The notes beneath the pieces were generated by a model, which ran no database searches, was not told the origin of the DNA, and was given only the letters and a program-made list of their open reading frames with translations. A program made the position numbers and the translations under genes. 10,289 nucleotides of DNA from Thermoplasmatales archaeon (GTDB lineage Archaea; Thermoplasmatota; Thermoplasmata; Thermoplasmatales; GCA-001856825), in the NCBI GenBank assembly GCA_014874235.1, contig JACWAC010000036.1:1-10289 (forward strand). The letters are read 5' to 3'. Below are positions 1 to 5,767 of the stretch, piece after piece (position 1 is the first letter of the stretch; each line of letters begins with the position of its first letter).

Positions 1-449
1 CGTTTGTAGAAAGGATAATTTCTGAATCTTTCATTGGTAAAAGGCGCATGTATCAACTCGCTCACTTTCTTCACATTCAGTTTGCTCTCTCCTTCGACTT
101 CGATCTGTGTGCCGAGGGAAAACGCGGAAGATGCATCCTTTCCCTTGTAGTTCTTTCCGTAGAAAATTACCCTGTCACCCATCACCGCACTATCTACAGA
201 GGAGTAAGACGAAATGAAGGAATTCATCAGACTCTTCGGGAACCCAGGATAGAACCAGTCGAGAAAGAACTCTTTAACCCTGAGACTCTCTCCATCAACA
301 GAGCATTCAAACCTCAGGGTAGCCCACTTTCTTCCCTCGTTCCTGTACGTCACATTTTTAACTTCCAACTCGTGCGGGAGGTGTATCAGGAATGGAGTCT
401 TCTCCTGGAGCTTCTCCATGTCAAATACCTGAACTATTTCGTTTTCCAT
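1..449 (-). CDS. Hypothetical protein, 5' part only (runs off left edge)
   Basis: Reading the minus strand from an ATG at 449, the frame stays open for 149 codons to the window edge, so the C-terminus is missing. The visible part begins MENEIVQVFDMEKLQEK and looks like a soluble cytoplasmic protein: mixed charged and aromatic residues, no signal peptide, no membrane segment, no low complexity. Segments such as FFLDWFYPGFPKSLMNSF and AVMGDRVIFYGKNYKGKD suggest a compact alpha/beta fold, but I do not recognise the family. A TATA-like element lies about 28 nt before the ATG and there is no Shine-Dalgarno site, which fits a leaderless transcript starting at this codon. It follows threonine dehydrogenase on the same strand after an 85-nt gap but has its own promoter-like site, so co-transcription is not required. 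A plus-strand frame over the same DNA (48-551) is judged a shadow because it crosses this promoter and the end of tdh. Confidence 0.72.
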   Translation of the reverse strand, partial: MENEIVQVFDMEKLQEKTPFLIHLPHELEVKNVTYRNEGRKWATLRFECSVDGESLRVKEFFLDWFYPGFPKSLMNSFISSYSSVDSAVMGDRVIFYGKNYKGKDASSAFSLGTQIEVEGESKLNVKKVSELIHAPFTNERFRNYPFYK

Positions 450-470
450 CGTTATTGTTCAGAGAATAAA

Positions 471-482
471 TGTATACTTAAG
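471..482 (-). promoter_or_regulatory. TATA-like box for the 1-449 gene
   Basis: On the minus strand the sequence CTTAAGTATACA is centred about 28 nt upstream of the ATG at 449. This matches the spacing expected for an archaeal TBP site driving a leaderless mRNA. No Shine-Dalgarno site lies between it and the start codon. Confidence 0.5.
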
Positions 483-534
483 CATTTGAGTGGAAAGAGG
501 TGTAGATTTCTGCCATTAAGGCTCGAATTTCTGT

Positions 535-1488
535 TCAAGCTGTCTGACTGATCTGTTTCCCTCTCAGATTAGAAATCATGTCCATCGTTGTTGCCTGGAG
601 GCTGAAGTTCGGATGGAAATCCCATTCCTGGACCGCAGCCGAAGCATCCAGAGACCCTGGCCAGGAGTCAGCTATCGCTTGCCTGAAATCTGGATGATAC
701 GTCACTTCAAACGAGGGGTAGTACCTCTTTATCTCCGTCTCGAGCTGTTTAGGCGTAACTGAGAAGGAGGTTATGTTGAAATCTGTTCTGTGTTTGAGGC
801 GTGAATCCTCAGCTTCTGCAAGCTTCAACAGGGAATCGAGTGCATCTGGCATGTACATCATGGGGAGTTTAGAGTCCTCCTTCAGGAAACAAGCATAGTT
901 CTTCCCCTTGACCGCCTCGATGATCATTTCCACGGAGTAATCGGTCGTCCCTCCGCCCGGAGGCGTCTTGTAACTGATCAGTCCCGGGAATCTCAATCCT
1001 CTGGCATTGAGACCAAACCTGGAGTGATAGTAATTCCCGAGATACTCGGCCATAAGTTTCGTTATGCCGTACATAGTGACGGGTCTGGTTATCGTTTCAA
1101 TCGGAACGTTCTCCTTGGGTGTGTCTGGTCCGAACACGCCTATCGAACTAGGTGTCATGACCAGTCCCACCTTGTTTTTCAAGGCGGACTCAAAAACGTT
1201 GTAGAGGCCCGATATGTTGACTCTGTAGGCGAGTTCAGGATTCTTTTCTCCACTCGCGGAGAGTATGGCTGCGAGATGGAAAACGGTATCGACCTTGTGC
1301 TTTTCTACAACGAGATCTACAGCAGCCCTATCAGTGACATCGAGTTTGACAAATCTGGAATCAGCCGTACTCAATCTGATATCGGAAGGAATCACCCTAT
1401 CCTTGCCGAAAACATCAGAGAGAAATGGCACAAGTTCGCTGCCGATCTGGCCGCCTGCGCCGGTGACAAGAATTTTTTCAAAAGTCAT
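535..1488 (-). CDS. tdh: L-threonine 3-dehydrogenase, extended-SDR (epimerase-like) type
   Basis: Predicted cytoplasmic NAD-dependent enzyme oxidising L-threonine to 2-amino-3-ketobutyrate, the first step of threonine cleavage to glycine. The 317-residue protein has the Rossmann motif GAGGQIG at residues 10-16 near the N-terminus, an acidic residue at the end of beta-2 (D36) that favours NAD over NADP, and the SDR catalytic pair Y140 and K144 in YGITK. The SPSS-like serine/threonine site before it appears as TPSS (112-115). The segment FPGLISYKTPPGGGTTDYS (167-185) is characteristic of the short threonine dehydrogenases related to UDP-galactose epimerase, such as that of Thermoplasma volcanium, rather than the zinc-dependent alcohol-dehydrogenase type. 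Length fits that family. The ATG at 1488 has a TATA-like box about 30 nt upstream and no leader. Its product is unstable and needs Kbl, encoded on the opposite strand about 3.1 kb away (4573-5751). A UDP-sugar epimerase is the alternative but less likely, given the PPGGGTTDY segment and the kbl context. Confidence 0.93.
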   Translation of the reverse strand: MTFEKILVTGAGGQIGSELVPFLSDVFGKDRVIPSDIRLSTADSRFVKLDVTDRAAVDLVVEKHKVDTVFHLAAILSASGEKNPELAYRVNISGLYNVFESALKNKVGLVMTPSSIGVFGPDTPKENVPIETITRPVTMYGITKLMAEYLGNYYHSRFGLNARGLRFPGLISYKTPPGGGTTDYSVEMIIEAVKGKNYACFLKEDSKLPMMYMPDALDSLLKLAEAEDSRLKHRTDFNITSFSVTPKQLETEIKRYYPSFEVTYHPDFRQAIADSWPGSLDASAAVQEWDFHPNFSLQATTMDMISNLRGKQISQTA

Positions 1489-1512
1489 CGTCTAGAAGAG
1501 TTCGGGGATTGT

Positions 1513-1525
1513 AAAAAATATTTCG
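1513..1525 (-). promoter_or_regulatory. TATA-like box for tdh
   Basis: On the minus strand CGAAATATTTTTT lies about 25-37 nt before the tdh ATG at 1488, with a purine-rich CGAAA that could act as the BRE. Position and absence of a Shine-Dalgarno site fit a leaderless transcript. It lies between tdh and the surface-protein gene upstream, so tdh is probably transcribed on its own. Confidence 0.55.
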
Positions 1526-1541
1526 TACTGTCCTTTGCGAC

Positions 1542-1570
1542 GGAAGGATGGCTCTTGTTGGCCACCTTCC
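1542..1570. other. Inverted repeat between surface-protein gene and tdh
   Basis: GGAAGGATGGC (1542-1552) pairs with GCCACCTTCC (1561-1570): a 10-bp stem with one bulged A and an 8-nt loop. It sits about 38 nt beyond the stop codon of the surface-protein gene (minus strand, stop at 1608) and just before the tdh promoter. It could mark the 3' end of the surface-protein transcript or a boundary element. The nearest T tract on the minus strand is about 20 nt further on, inside the tdh TATA region, so it is not a classic intrinsic terminator. Confidence 0.4.
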
Positions 1571-1607
1571 TAGAATCTCCTTTAGACCTCTTCCTGCGAG
1601 TTTTCGC

Positions 1608-2411
1608 TCACCTGCCTCTGGACCGTGCTACCAGGGCAATAAGGAATATTGCTGCCAATATGGAAATGCCAATAACAGTCCCAAGCCAATTATGCGTCGT
1701 TGAGTGAGGACTGCCTACCATCTGGAAATTTGTCCCTTGAATAGTGAAGTATGTGTCGTAATAAGTGGTTTCTGCGTAAGTCAGGTTCTGGCTCTCGAAA
1801 AGCACGATCCCATTAGAAGAATCTATCATAAACGTGATCTTGACTATGACATAACTCTGGCTCTGACCGGGTGCTGCGTAACTGTACTTGGGTTCCACGG
1901 CAGTCAGCTTGTACGCAGGAATTTCTACAGATCCATAAGTATAGTTTGTGCTTGATATGTTCAGCGGCGCCGTCGAATTCTTGTAGTTGTAGTAAAGGCT
2001 TGCATTTTCGGAAATTAGTTTGGAAATGGTGGCATTGACCACAAAGAACGTGCCACCGGGATAAGAGCCCGCATCCTGTGGCTGGGAGATCACCACCGAC
2101 GCATTTATGGGCAGCGTTGTGTTCTGGGGCAGGCAAAGGTGGCCATATGCTTTCTCCCTCTCACTGAAATTGAATATCTGTTTGTTGACCGCTGTCACTT
2201 CATAATAATCGAGGAATGTAGAGACATTTTTGTATGTTGGCTCATGAATGACAAGCTCTTGCGAGTAGTTGAATTCTGAACCCACAAACATCCAGTCATG
2301 GTCATTTACCGGAGAAGAAGCAGCTCCGGAGAGAGGCGATAAGGAGAGGCAGATCAGGACGACAACGAATAATATTGATGTAAAACTTTTCAGAAATTCC
2401 AAACCGGACAC
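1608..2411 (-). CDS. Secreted cell-surface protein with C-terminal membrane anchor
   Basis: A 267-residue exported protein of unknown function. Residues about 8-30 form a hydrophobic signal peptide (core ILFVVVLICLSLSPL) with a plausible cleavage site near SGAA|SS. The C-terminus has one membrane helix (about 242-262, core VIGISILAAIFLIALVA) followed by the basic tail RSRGR, giving a type I topology with the body outside the cell. The body is rich in Asn, Ser, Thr and Tyr and has about 11 N-glycosylation sequons (for example NYS, NVS, NFS, NTT, NAS, NST, NLT), as expected for surface glycoproteins of wall-less acidophilic archaea. I see no enzymatic motif. The start is a GTG at 2411: no ATG lies in frame between it and the upstream stop, the signal peptide follows directly, and an A/T-rich TATA-like stretch sits about 27 nt before it. 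An S-layer-like, adhesion or pilus-associated role is only a guess. Confidence 0.82.
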   Translation of the reverse strand: MSGLEFLKSFTSILFVVVLICLSLSPLSGAASSPVNDHDWMFVGSEFNYSQELVIHEPTYKNVSTFLDYYEVTAVNKQIFNFSEREKAYGHLCLPQNTTLPINASVVISQPQDAGSYPGGTFFVVNATISKLISENASLYYNYKNSTAPLNISSTNYTYGSVEIPAYKLTAVEPKYSYAAPGQSQSYVIVKITFMIDSSNGIVLFESQNLTYAETTYYDTYFTIQGTNFQMVGSPHSTTHNWLGTVIGISILAAIFLIALVARSRGR

Positions 2412-2430
2412 TACTTCCAGATCACTGAAA

Positions 2431-2446
2431 TTATCATAATTAATGT
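2431..2446 (-). promoter_or_regulatory. TATA-like region for the 1608-2411 gene
   Basis: The minus strand reads ATTAATTATGATAA centred about 27 nt upstream of the GTG at 2411, the usual position for a leaderless archaeal promoter. It lies roughly 30 nt downstream (in the direction of transcription) of the 16-bp palindrome at 2475-2490. Confidence 0.4.
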
Positions 2447-2474
2447 TTCTCAGAAGTAAGCGAGACGACGGTCC

Positions 2475-2490
2475 TTAGTCATATGACTAA
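2475..2490. promoter_or_regulatory. Perfect 16-bp palindrome, possible operator
   Basis: TTAGTCATATGACTAA is identical on both strands with no spacer. It lies between the two surface-protein loci, about 64 nt upstream of the GTG at 2411 and just upstream of the TATA-like region. A gapless palindrome of this size at this place fits a binding site for a dimeric regulator of the surface-protein gene. A role as a transcript-end hairpin is less likely, since a self-complementary sequence without spacer makes a poor RNA hairpin. Confidence 0.4.
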
Positions 2491-2522
2491 ACTTATTTTT
2501 GAATTATTAAGGATTAAGTGAG

Positions 2523-2552
2523 TGGTAAATGAAAGTAAAGAGAAGAAAAAAA
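2523..2552 (-). terminator. T-rich terminator after the split surface-protein locus
   Basis: On the minus strand, a T7 tract (2546-2552) begins directly after the stop codon at 2553-2555 and continues as a pyrimidine-rich stretch with further T triplets to about 2523. Archaeal RNA polymerase terminates at such U-rich tracts without needing a hairpin. The tract supports the stop at 2553 as the real end of the transcription unit that starts near 4171. Confidence 0.5.
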
Positions 2553-3212
2553 TCAGGTGGAAATTGCTTCTAGGTCATATACTGCTATATTGAACTGCCC
2601 GCTTCCTCCATTAATTGCCATGGGAACATTGTTCACAATCGTATTCAGAACTAGACTGTTTGGAGACCCAACTGGGTTCTCAAGGCTGACACTTCCACCG
2701 AATAGCCAAACACTGTCGTTCACAGCAGTCACCTGACTATTCAGAAGTCCATACACTGACGATGCAACTCCCGCATACTCTACCACGTCAGAAGCAAAAT
2801 CTGCCCATCCGGATCCAGGTGACCACCCAGTTGCGGCAGCTATCACGCCCATTACCGATAGTGCAAGCCCAAAGAGTGAGTTGATTTCTGGCCATAGGGT
2901 GCTGGATGAAGATGTCATATTATCCTCTATTGTAGACCAATCCGCTGATCCACCATTTGACATGGAATAGTTCTTTGCACTGATATAGGAAGAAGAAAAG
3001 AGATACTTGATCAGGTTATGGGGTTCCATTAATGACCAAGTTGTTCCACTGGTGATGTTCATATAACCCATGTGGAAATTGTTATTACTATTCACATTCA
3101 GAGATGTGATTTCAGTAGTGTAATGGTAGTTATTCGACGGCTGGTATCCTCCAGAGGTGTAAACGTATTCCCTGAACTGGTCCAACGTTATAGTCCCCAC
3201 AACGTAAAGCAT
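2553..3212 (-). CDS. C-terminal part of a split surface protein (probable frame-disrupted continuation of 3188-4171)
   Basis: This 219-residue frame resembles an extracellular protein: rich in Ser, Asn, Gly and Tyr, with only two lysines and one arginine and a few sequons (NIT, NYS, NMT, NDS). It has no signal peptide of its own. A moderately hydrophobic stretch (about residues 111-130, core LFGLALSVMGVIAAATGW) and a second one (about 143-157) could be membrane-associated. The only candidate ATG (3212) lies inside the end of the preceding frame. It has no Shine-Dalgarno site and no TATA box at leaderless distance, and a TGA lies seven codons upstream. One extra base in the C6 run at 3221-3226 would join it to the upstream frame as a single 539-residue protein. 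I infer it is the C-terminal portion of that protein, not an independent gene. Family not recognised. Confidence 0.55.
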   Translation of the reverse strand: MLYVVGTITLDQFREYVYTSGGYQPSNNYHYTTEITSLNVNSNNNFHMGYMNITSGTTWSLMEPHNLIKYLFSSSYISAKNYSMSNGGSADWSTIEDNMTSSSSTLWPEINSLFGLALSVMGVIAAATGWSPGSGWADFASDVVEYAGVASSVYGLLNSQVTAVNDSVWLFGGSVSLENPVGSPNSLVLNTIVNNVPMAINGGSGQFNIAVYDLEAIST

Positions 3213-4171
3213 GATCGTATGGGGGGATTTTCACTTAGGGGAAGAGCATTATAGGCAATTGTGCCATCTACCCAGCTCCCATTACTAGTCTGGTTTGAAG
3301 TGTAGGAACTGTTAGACAGCACAGAATAAGAGACTGACCCACTGATGCTGCTTATCTGACCCACGTGAAATAGAGCTTCTCTACTAGCGGCTCCTAGGAA
3401 GACGCTCAAATCGATTTCCTCGTTGTTGCTGGAAAGTATGGAATTGTTAGCCCAGGCAAGAGGAATGGTCTCATTGCTGAAGGACGTAGACTTGATCAGA
3501 GACCAAAAGTCGCTTCCGTTCCCTCCGCCTATCCCAAGAGGCATATCGTTCGTGTTGACAATAGATGGAGACTGGATCGAAGAGTTATAGGGGTATCCCT
3601 TCATCGATGAAAGGGAGGGATGATCCTGTATTGACAGATTGCTGAGATGATGGTATCCATATATCCCGGTAACGTTCTGGAAGTTGCCCGTAGGGGTGAT
3701 AAAGAATGCAGGATCGAATGGCACCACCAAAGTCTGATAGTAGACCATGGTAGTGTTATTCTCGCTGTAGAAGTACGACACCTCGGCCATTACGGAGGTC
3801 TCTGCTCCCAGGTTTCCTGTTTGCATGAAGTATGCAGTCCAGTCCTGTGCAATCGAATAGAAGTTGTAGGAAAGGTTCGATATCAGATCTCCCGTCGAGT
3901 TGGTAGTTCCGTTGAAGACGGGGGTGACATTGGTATACGATTTCAATGAAGTGTTCACAGTTGGCGTCGGATTAACGTAGATCTGAACAGATGCGTAGAG
4001 AAACTGCTCAGACGTCCGATTGGGGGTGGAGTAAGCGGGAGTAACGGATAATACAAGTTCTGGCCCCAATTCCTTTGATTGCTGTTGTGCAGAGCGTTCG
4101 TAGAGAATGATTCCGAAAGACATTGACAAAACGACTAAAATCGCAACCGCAACTGCAATTGCCTTATTCAT
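3188..4171 (-). CDS. N-terminal part of a split membrane-anchored surface protein
   Basis: A 327-residue frame with an N-terminal hydrophobic segment (residues 4-24, core AIAVAVAILVVLSMSFGIIL) acting as signal peptide or signal anchor. It is followed by a Ser/Thr/Asn/Tyr-rich extracellular region with about 15 N-glycosylation sequons (NRT, NVT, NLS, NTT, NSS, NGS, NQT and others). No catalytic motif is visible. The last nine residues (RSCFTLWGL) follow a run of six C and have a composition unlike the rest; without the frame change the sequence would run on into the 2553-3212 frame. The start ATG at 4171 has a TATA-like box about 25 nt upstream and no Shine-Dalgarno site. In composition it resembles the neighbouring surface protein at 1608-2411, though I see no clear sequence repeat between them. 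It is divergent to the kbl operon. Whether the split is a natural pseudogene, a sequencing error or recoding cannot be told from this sequence alone. Confidence 0.72.
   Translation of the reverse strand: MNKAIAVAVAILVVLSMSFGIILYERSAQQQSKELGPELVLSVTPAYSTPNRTSEQFLYASVQIYVNPTPTVNTSLKSYTNVTPVFNGTTNSTGDLISNLSYNFYSIAQDWTAYFMQTGNLGAETSVMAEVSYFYSENNTTMVYYQTLVVPFDPAFFITPTGNFQNVTGIYGYHHLSNLSIQDHPSLSSMKGYPYNSSIQSPSIVNTNDMPLGIGGGNGSDFWSLIKSTSFSNETIPLAWANNSILSSNNEEIDLSVFLGAASREALFHVGQISSISGSVSYSVLSNSSYTSNQTSNGSWVDGTIAYNALPLSENPPIRSCFTLWGL
3221..3226 (-). other. C6 homopolymer at the frame break
   Basis: On the minus strand AATCCCCCCATA ends the frame of the upstream half. Reading GAA AAT CCC CCC then slipping back one base, or adding one C, gives ENPPHTIMLYVV and continues to 2553. 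The full span 2553-4171 is 1619 nt, one short of 540 codons. Confidence 0.65.
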
Positions 4172-4190
4172 AAATTAATCTTTGAGTTTG

Positions 4191-4200
4191 GGTTAAAAGC
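4191..4200 (-). promoter_or_regulatory. TATA-like box for the split surface-protein locus
   Basis: GCTTTTAACC on the minus strand is centred about 25 nt upstream of the ATG at 4171, the expected position for a leaderless archaeal transcript. A T8 tract on the same strand (4211-4218) lies just upstream of it. Confidence 0.45.
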
Positions 4201-4540
4201 ATTATGTAGCAAAAAAAACCAAATGGAGAAAGTTTTCTTCTATCGAAGTAAACTTGAATTTGAGGAAGGAAGAATGGTTGATAACTAAAATTGAAGAAGT
4301 AATAGTTTAATCAAAATCACAAGAACATCAATGCTGTAATGAAATAGCTCTGGAAAAGGGTCACTGCTATGAGGCAGACCTAAACTCACAGCTTGTCCCG
4401 GATCGCGAGTCGGCGCAGAAGCAGCTGGTGAGATCTAAATATAGCCACGCCTACAGCATTCCCTCCAGTACAGACAAATACTTGAAGAGAAATCACGGCA
4501 GACCTCAGGAAACATCGCAACTGAATAATCGACTCTGGGC
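4201..4540. other. Divergent intergenic region, possible decayed gene inside
   Basis: About 340 nt without a convincing gene between the two divergent promoters. The first part (to about 4310) is A/T-rich and contains only a 21-codon frame (4223-4288, plus) that I do not call. The second part (about 4330-4530) is richer in G+C. It is open on the plus strand from 4311 to a TAA at 4605, with no ATG; a GTG at 4428 is the only usual start. The hypothetical peptide includes DKYLKRNHGRP, faintly reminiscent of the basic C-terminal region of some transposases. It ends 32 nt inside kbl in another frame. I see no tRNA fold, riboswitch or repeat array here. A decayed gene is the best guess, held weakly. 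Confidence 0.35.
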
Positions 4541-4549
4541 AAAATATAT
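4541..4549 (+). promoter_or_regulatory. TATA box of the kbl-ftcD-fhs-ilvA operon
   Basis: AAAATATAT is centred about 28 nt upstream of the ATG at 4573. This places transcription start at or within a few bases of that codon, so the kbl mRNA is probably leaderless. It is the only promoter-like site visible for the four-gene operon. Confidence 0.6.
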
Positions 4550-4572
4550 CACCGCTGAAACCATCCGGGGAT

Positions 4573-5751
4573 ATGGGGAAAATGGACTGGGTACAGGAAG
4601 AGATTAATGTTTTGAAAGAAACCGGCCGTTACGTTCCCATAAGGACTCTACAGACTTCCCAGGGTGCGTGGGTCAAGATCGATGGAAAGAAATTGCTAAA
4701 CTTGTGTTCGAACAACTACCTCGGACTGGCAAACAATCCGGAGGTCAAGAAGGCGATGCACGATGCGATCGATACTTATGGTGTCGGTGCGGGAGCCGTC
4801 AGGAGCATCGCAGGCACTATGGAACTTCACATCAGATTAGAGGAGAAGATCGCCCAGTTCAAGCACATGGAATCTTCTCTGGTCTACCAGGGTGGCTTGC
4901 TCGCCAACCTTGGGACGATTCCGGCACTTGTTGGCAAGGAAGACCTGGTTTTCAGCGAAGAACTCAACCACGCCAGCATCATAGACGGAGTGAGACTGAG
5001 TTCTGCAAAGAGAGTAGTCTTCTCTCACGTTTCCCCAACCGATCTGGAAGAAAAGCTAAAGGCGGAGAGACAGAATGGAAAGAAGGCGTTGATTGTCACG
5101 GACGGAGTGTTCAGCATGGATGGAGACATCGCTCCGCTGAATGAGGAAGCAGAACTCGGCGGAAGGTACGATTCAATGGTCTATGTGGACGATGCGCACG
5201 GTGAGGGAGTCCTGGGGGACCACGGAAGAGGGATAGTAGATCACTTCAAGATAGGTGGCAAAGTGGATGTGGAGATGGGCACTTTCTCCAAAGCAGTTGG
5301 GGTGATGGGCGGATTTGTCGCAGGAAGGAAGGACTTGATAGATTACCTAAAGCAGAAAGCCAGACCATTCCTGTTCAGCTCGGCACTGAATCCAGGTGAA
5401 GTCGCTGCCATAATGAAGAGCATCGAGATCATGGACAGGGACGATTCCCTGCTGAAGAAGCTCTGGAACAATTCCGATTTCTTGAAGGAAAAACTCGGTA
5501 ACCTCGGATACAACACGGGAAAGAGCAAAACTCCTATAACACCGGTGATGGTGGGAGGGGAAAGGGAGACGATAGAACTGAGCAAGGCCCTCTATGAAGG
5601 AGGGGTGTTTGCATCCCCGATAGTCTACCCGACGGTAGCTAAGGGAACCGCAAGAATCAGGCTGATGCCGTCGGCCGTACATTCCAGAGAAGACCTTAAG
5701 TTTGCGGGGGACAAATTCGAAGAAGTTGGAAAGAGAATGAAACTGATATGA
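4573..5751 (+). CDS. kbl: 2-amino-3-ketobutyrate CoA ligase (glycine C-acetyltransferase)
   Basis: PLP-dependent alpha-oxoamine synthase that cleaves 2-amino-3-ketobutyrate with CoA to glycine and acetyl-CoA, the second step after threonine dehydrogenase. At 392 residues it matches the family (about 395-400). Visible landmarks: LCSNNYLGL (44-52), the GAGAVRSIAGT glycine-rich segment (72-82), SEELNHASIIDG (128-139), VDDAHGEG (205-212) with D206 and H209 for the PLP ring, and the Schiff-base lysine K240 in TFSKAVG. The 34-residue spacing from D206 to K240 is the same as in E. coli Kbl as I recall it. The related enzymes BioF, HemA and Spt share this fold, but the threonine dehydrogenase nearby points to Kbl. 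The ATG at 4573 is preferred because of the TATA box 28 nt upstream; a second ATG three codons in (4582) is possible. First gene of an operon; ftcD follows after 16 nt. Confidence 0.93.
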   Translation: MGKMDWVQEEINVLKETGRYVPIRTLQTSQGAWVKIDGKKLLNLCSNNYLGLANNPEVKKAMHDAIDTYGVGAGAVRSIAGTMELHIRLEEKIAQFKHMESSLVYQGGLLANLGTIPALVGKEDLVFSEELNHASIIDGVRLSSAKRVVFSHVSPTDLEEKLKAERQNGKKALIVTDGVFSMDGDIAPLNEEAELGGRYDSMVYVDDAHGEGVLGDHGRGIVDHFKIGGKVDVEMGTFSKAVGVMGGFVAGRKDLIDYLKQKARPFLFSSALNPGEVAAIMKSIEIMDRDDSLLKKLWNNSDFLKEKLGNLGYNTGKSKTPITPVMVGGERETIELSKALYEGGVFASPIVYPTVAKGTARIRLMPSAVHSREDLKFAGDKFEEVGKRMKLI

Positions 5752-5756
5752 CCTAG

Positions 5757-5764
5757 AAGGGGAG
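5757..5764 (+). promoter_or_regulatory. Ribosome binding site of ftcD
   Basis: AAGGGGAG ends three bases before the ATG at 5768 and fits the archaeal anti-Shine-Dalgarno sequence. It confirms this start and contrasts with the leaderless first gene of the operon. Confidence 0.6.
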
Positions 5765-5767
5765 AAT

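Noticed and set aside
48..551. 167-codon plus-strand open frame at the left end
   Set aside because: It is antisense to the better-supported minus-strand frame 1-449, crosses that gene's TATA-like region and runs into the end of tdh; its composition does not look like a real protein.
1024..1707. 227-codon plus-strand open frame antisense to tdh
   Set aside because: tdh on the opposite strand has clear family motifs; this frame also covers the tdh promoter and the end of the next gene, as a shadow would.
4211..4218. A8 run (T8 on the minus strand) as a terminator
   Set aside because: No minus-strand gene ends just upstream of it; the gene to the right is transcribed away on the plus strand, so there is no transcript for it to stop.
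4223..4288. 21-codon plus-strand frame (MEKVFFYRSKLEFEEGRMVD) in the divergent region, with A/T-rich DNA about 28 nt upstream
   Set aside because: Too short to support; the A/T-rich box is more economically explained as the promoter of the minus-strand surface-protein gene.
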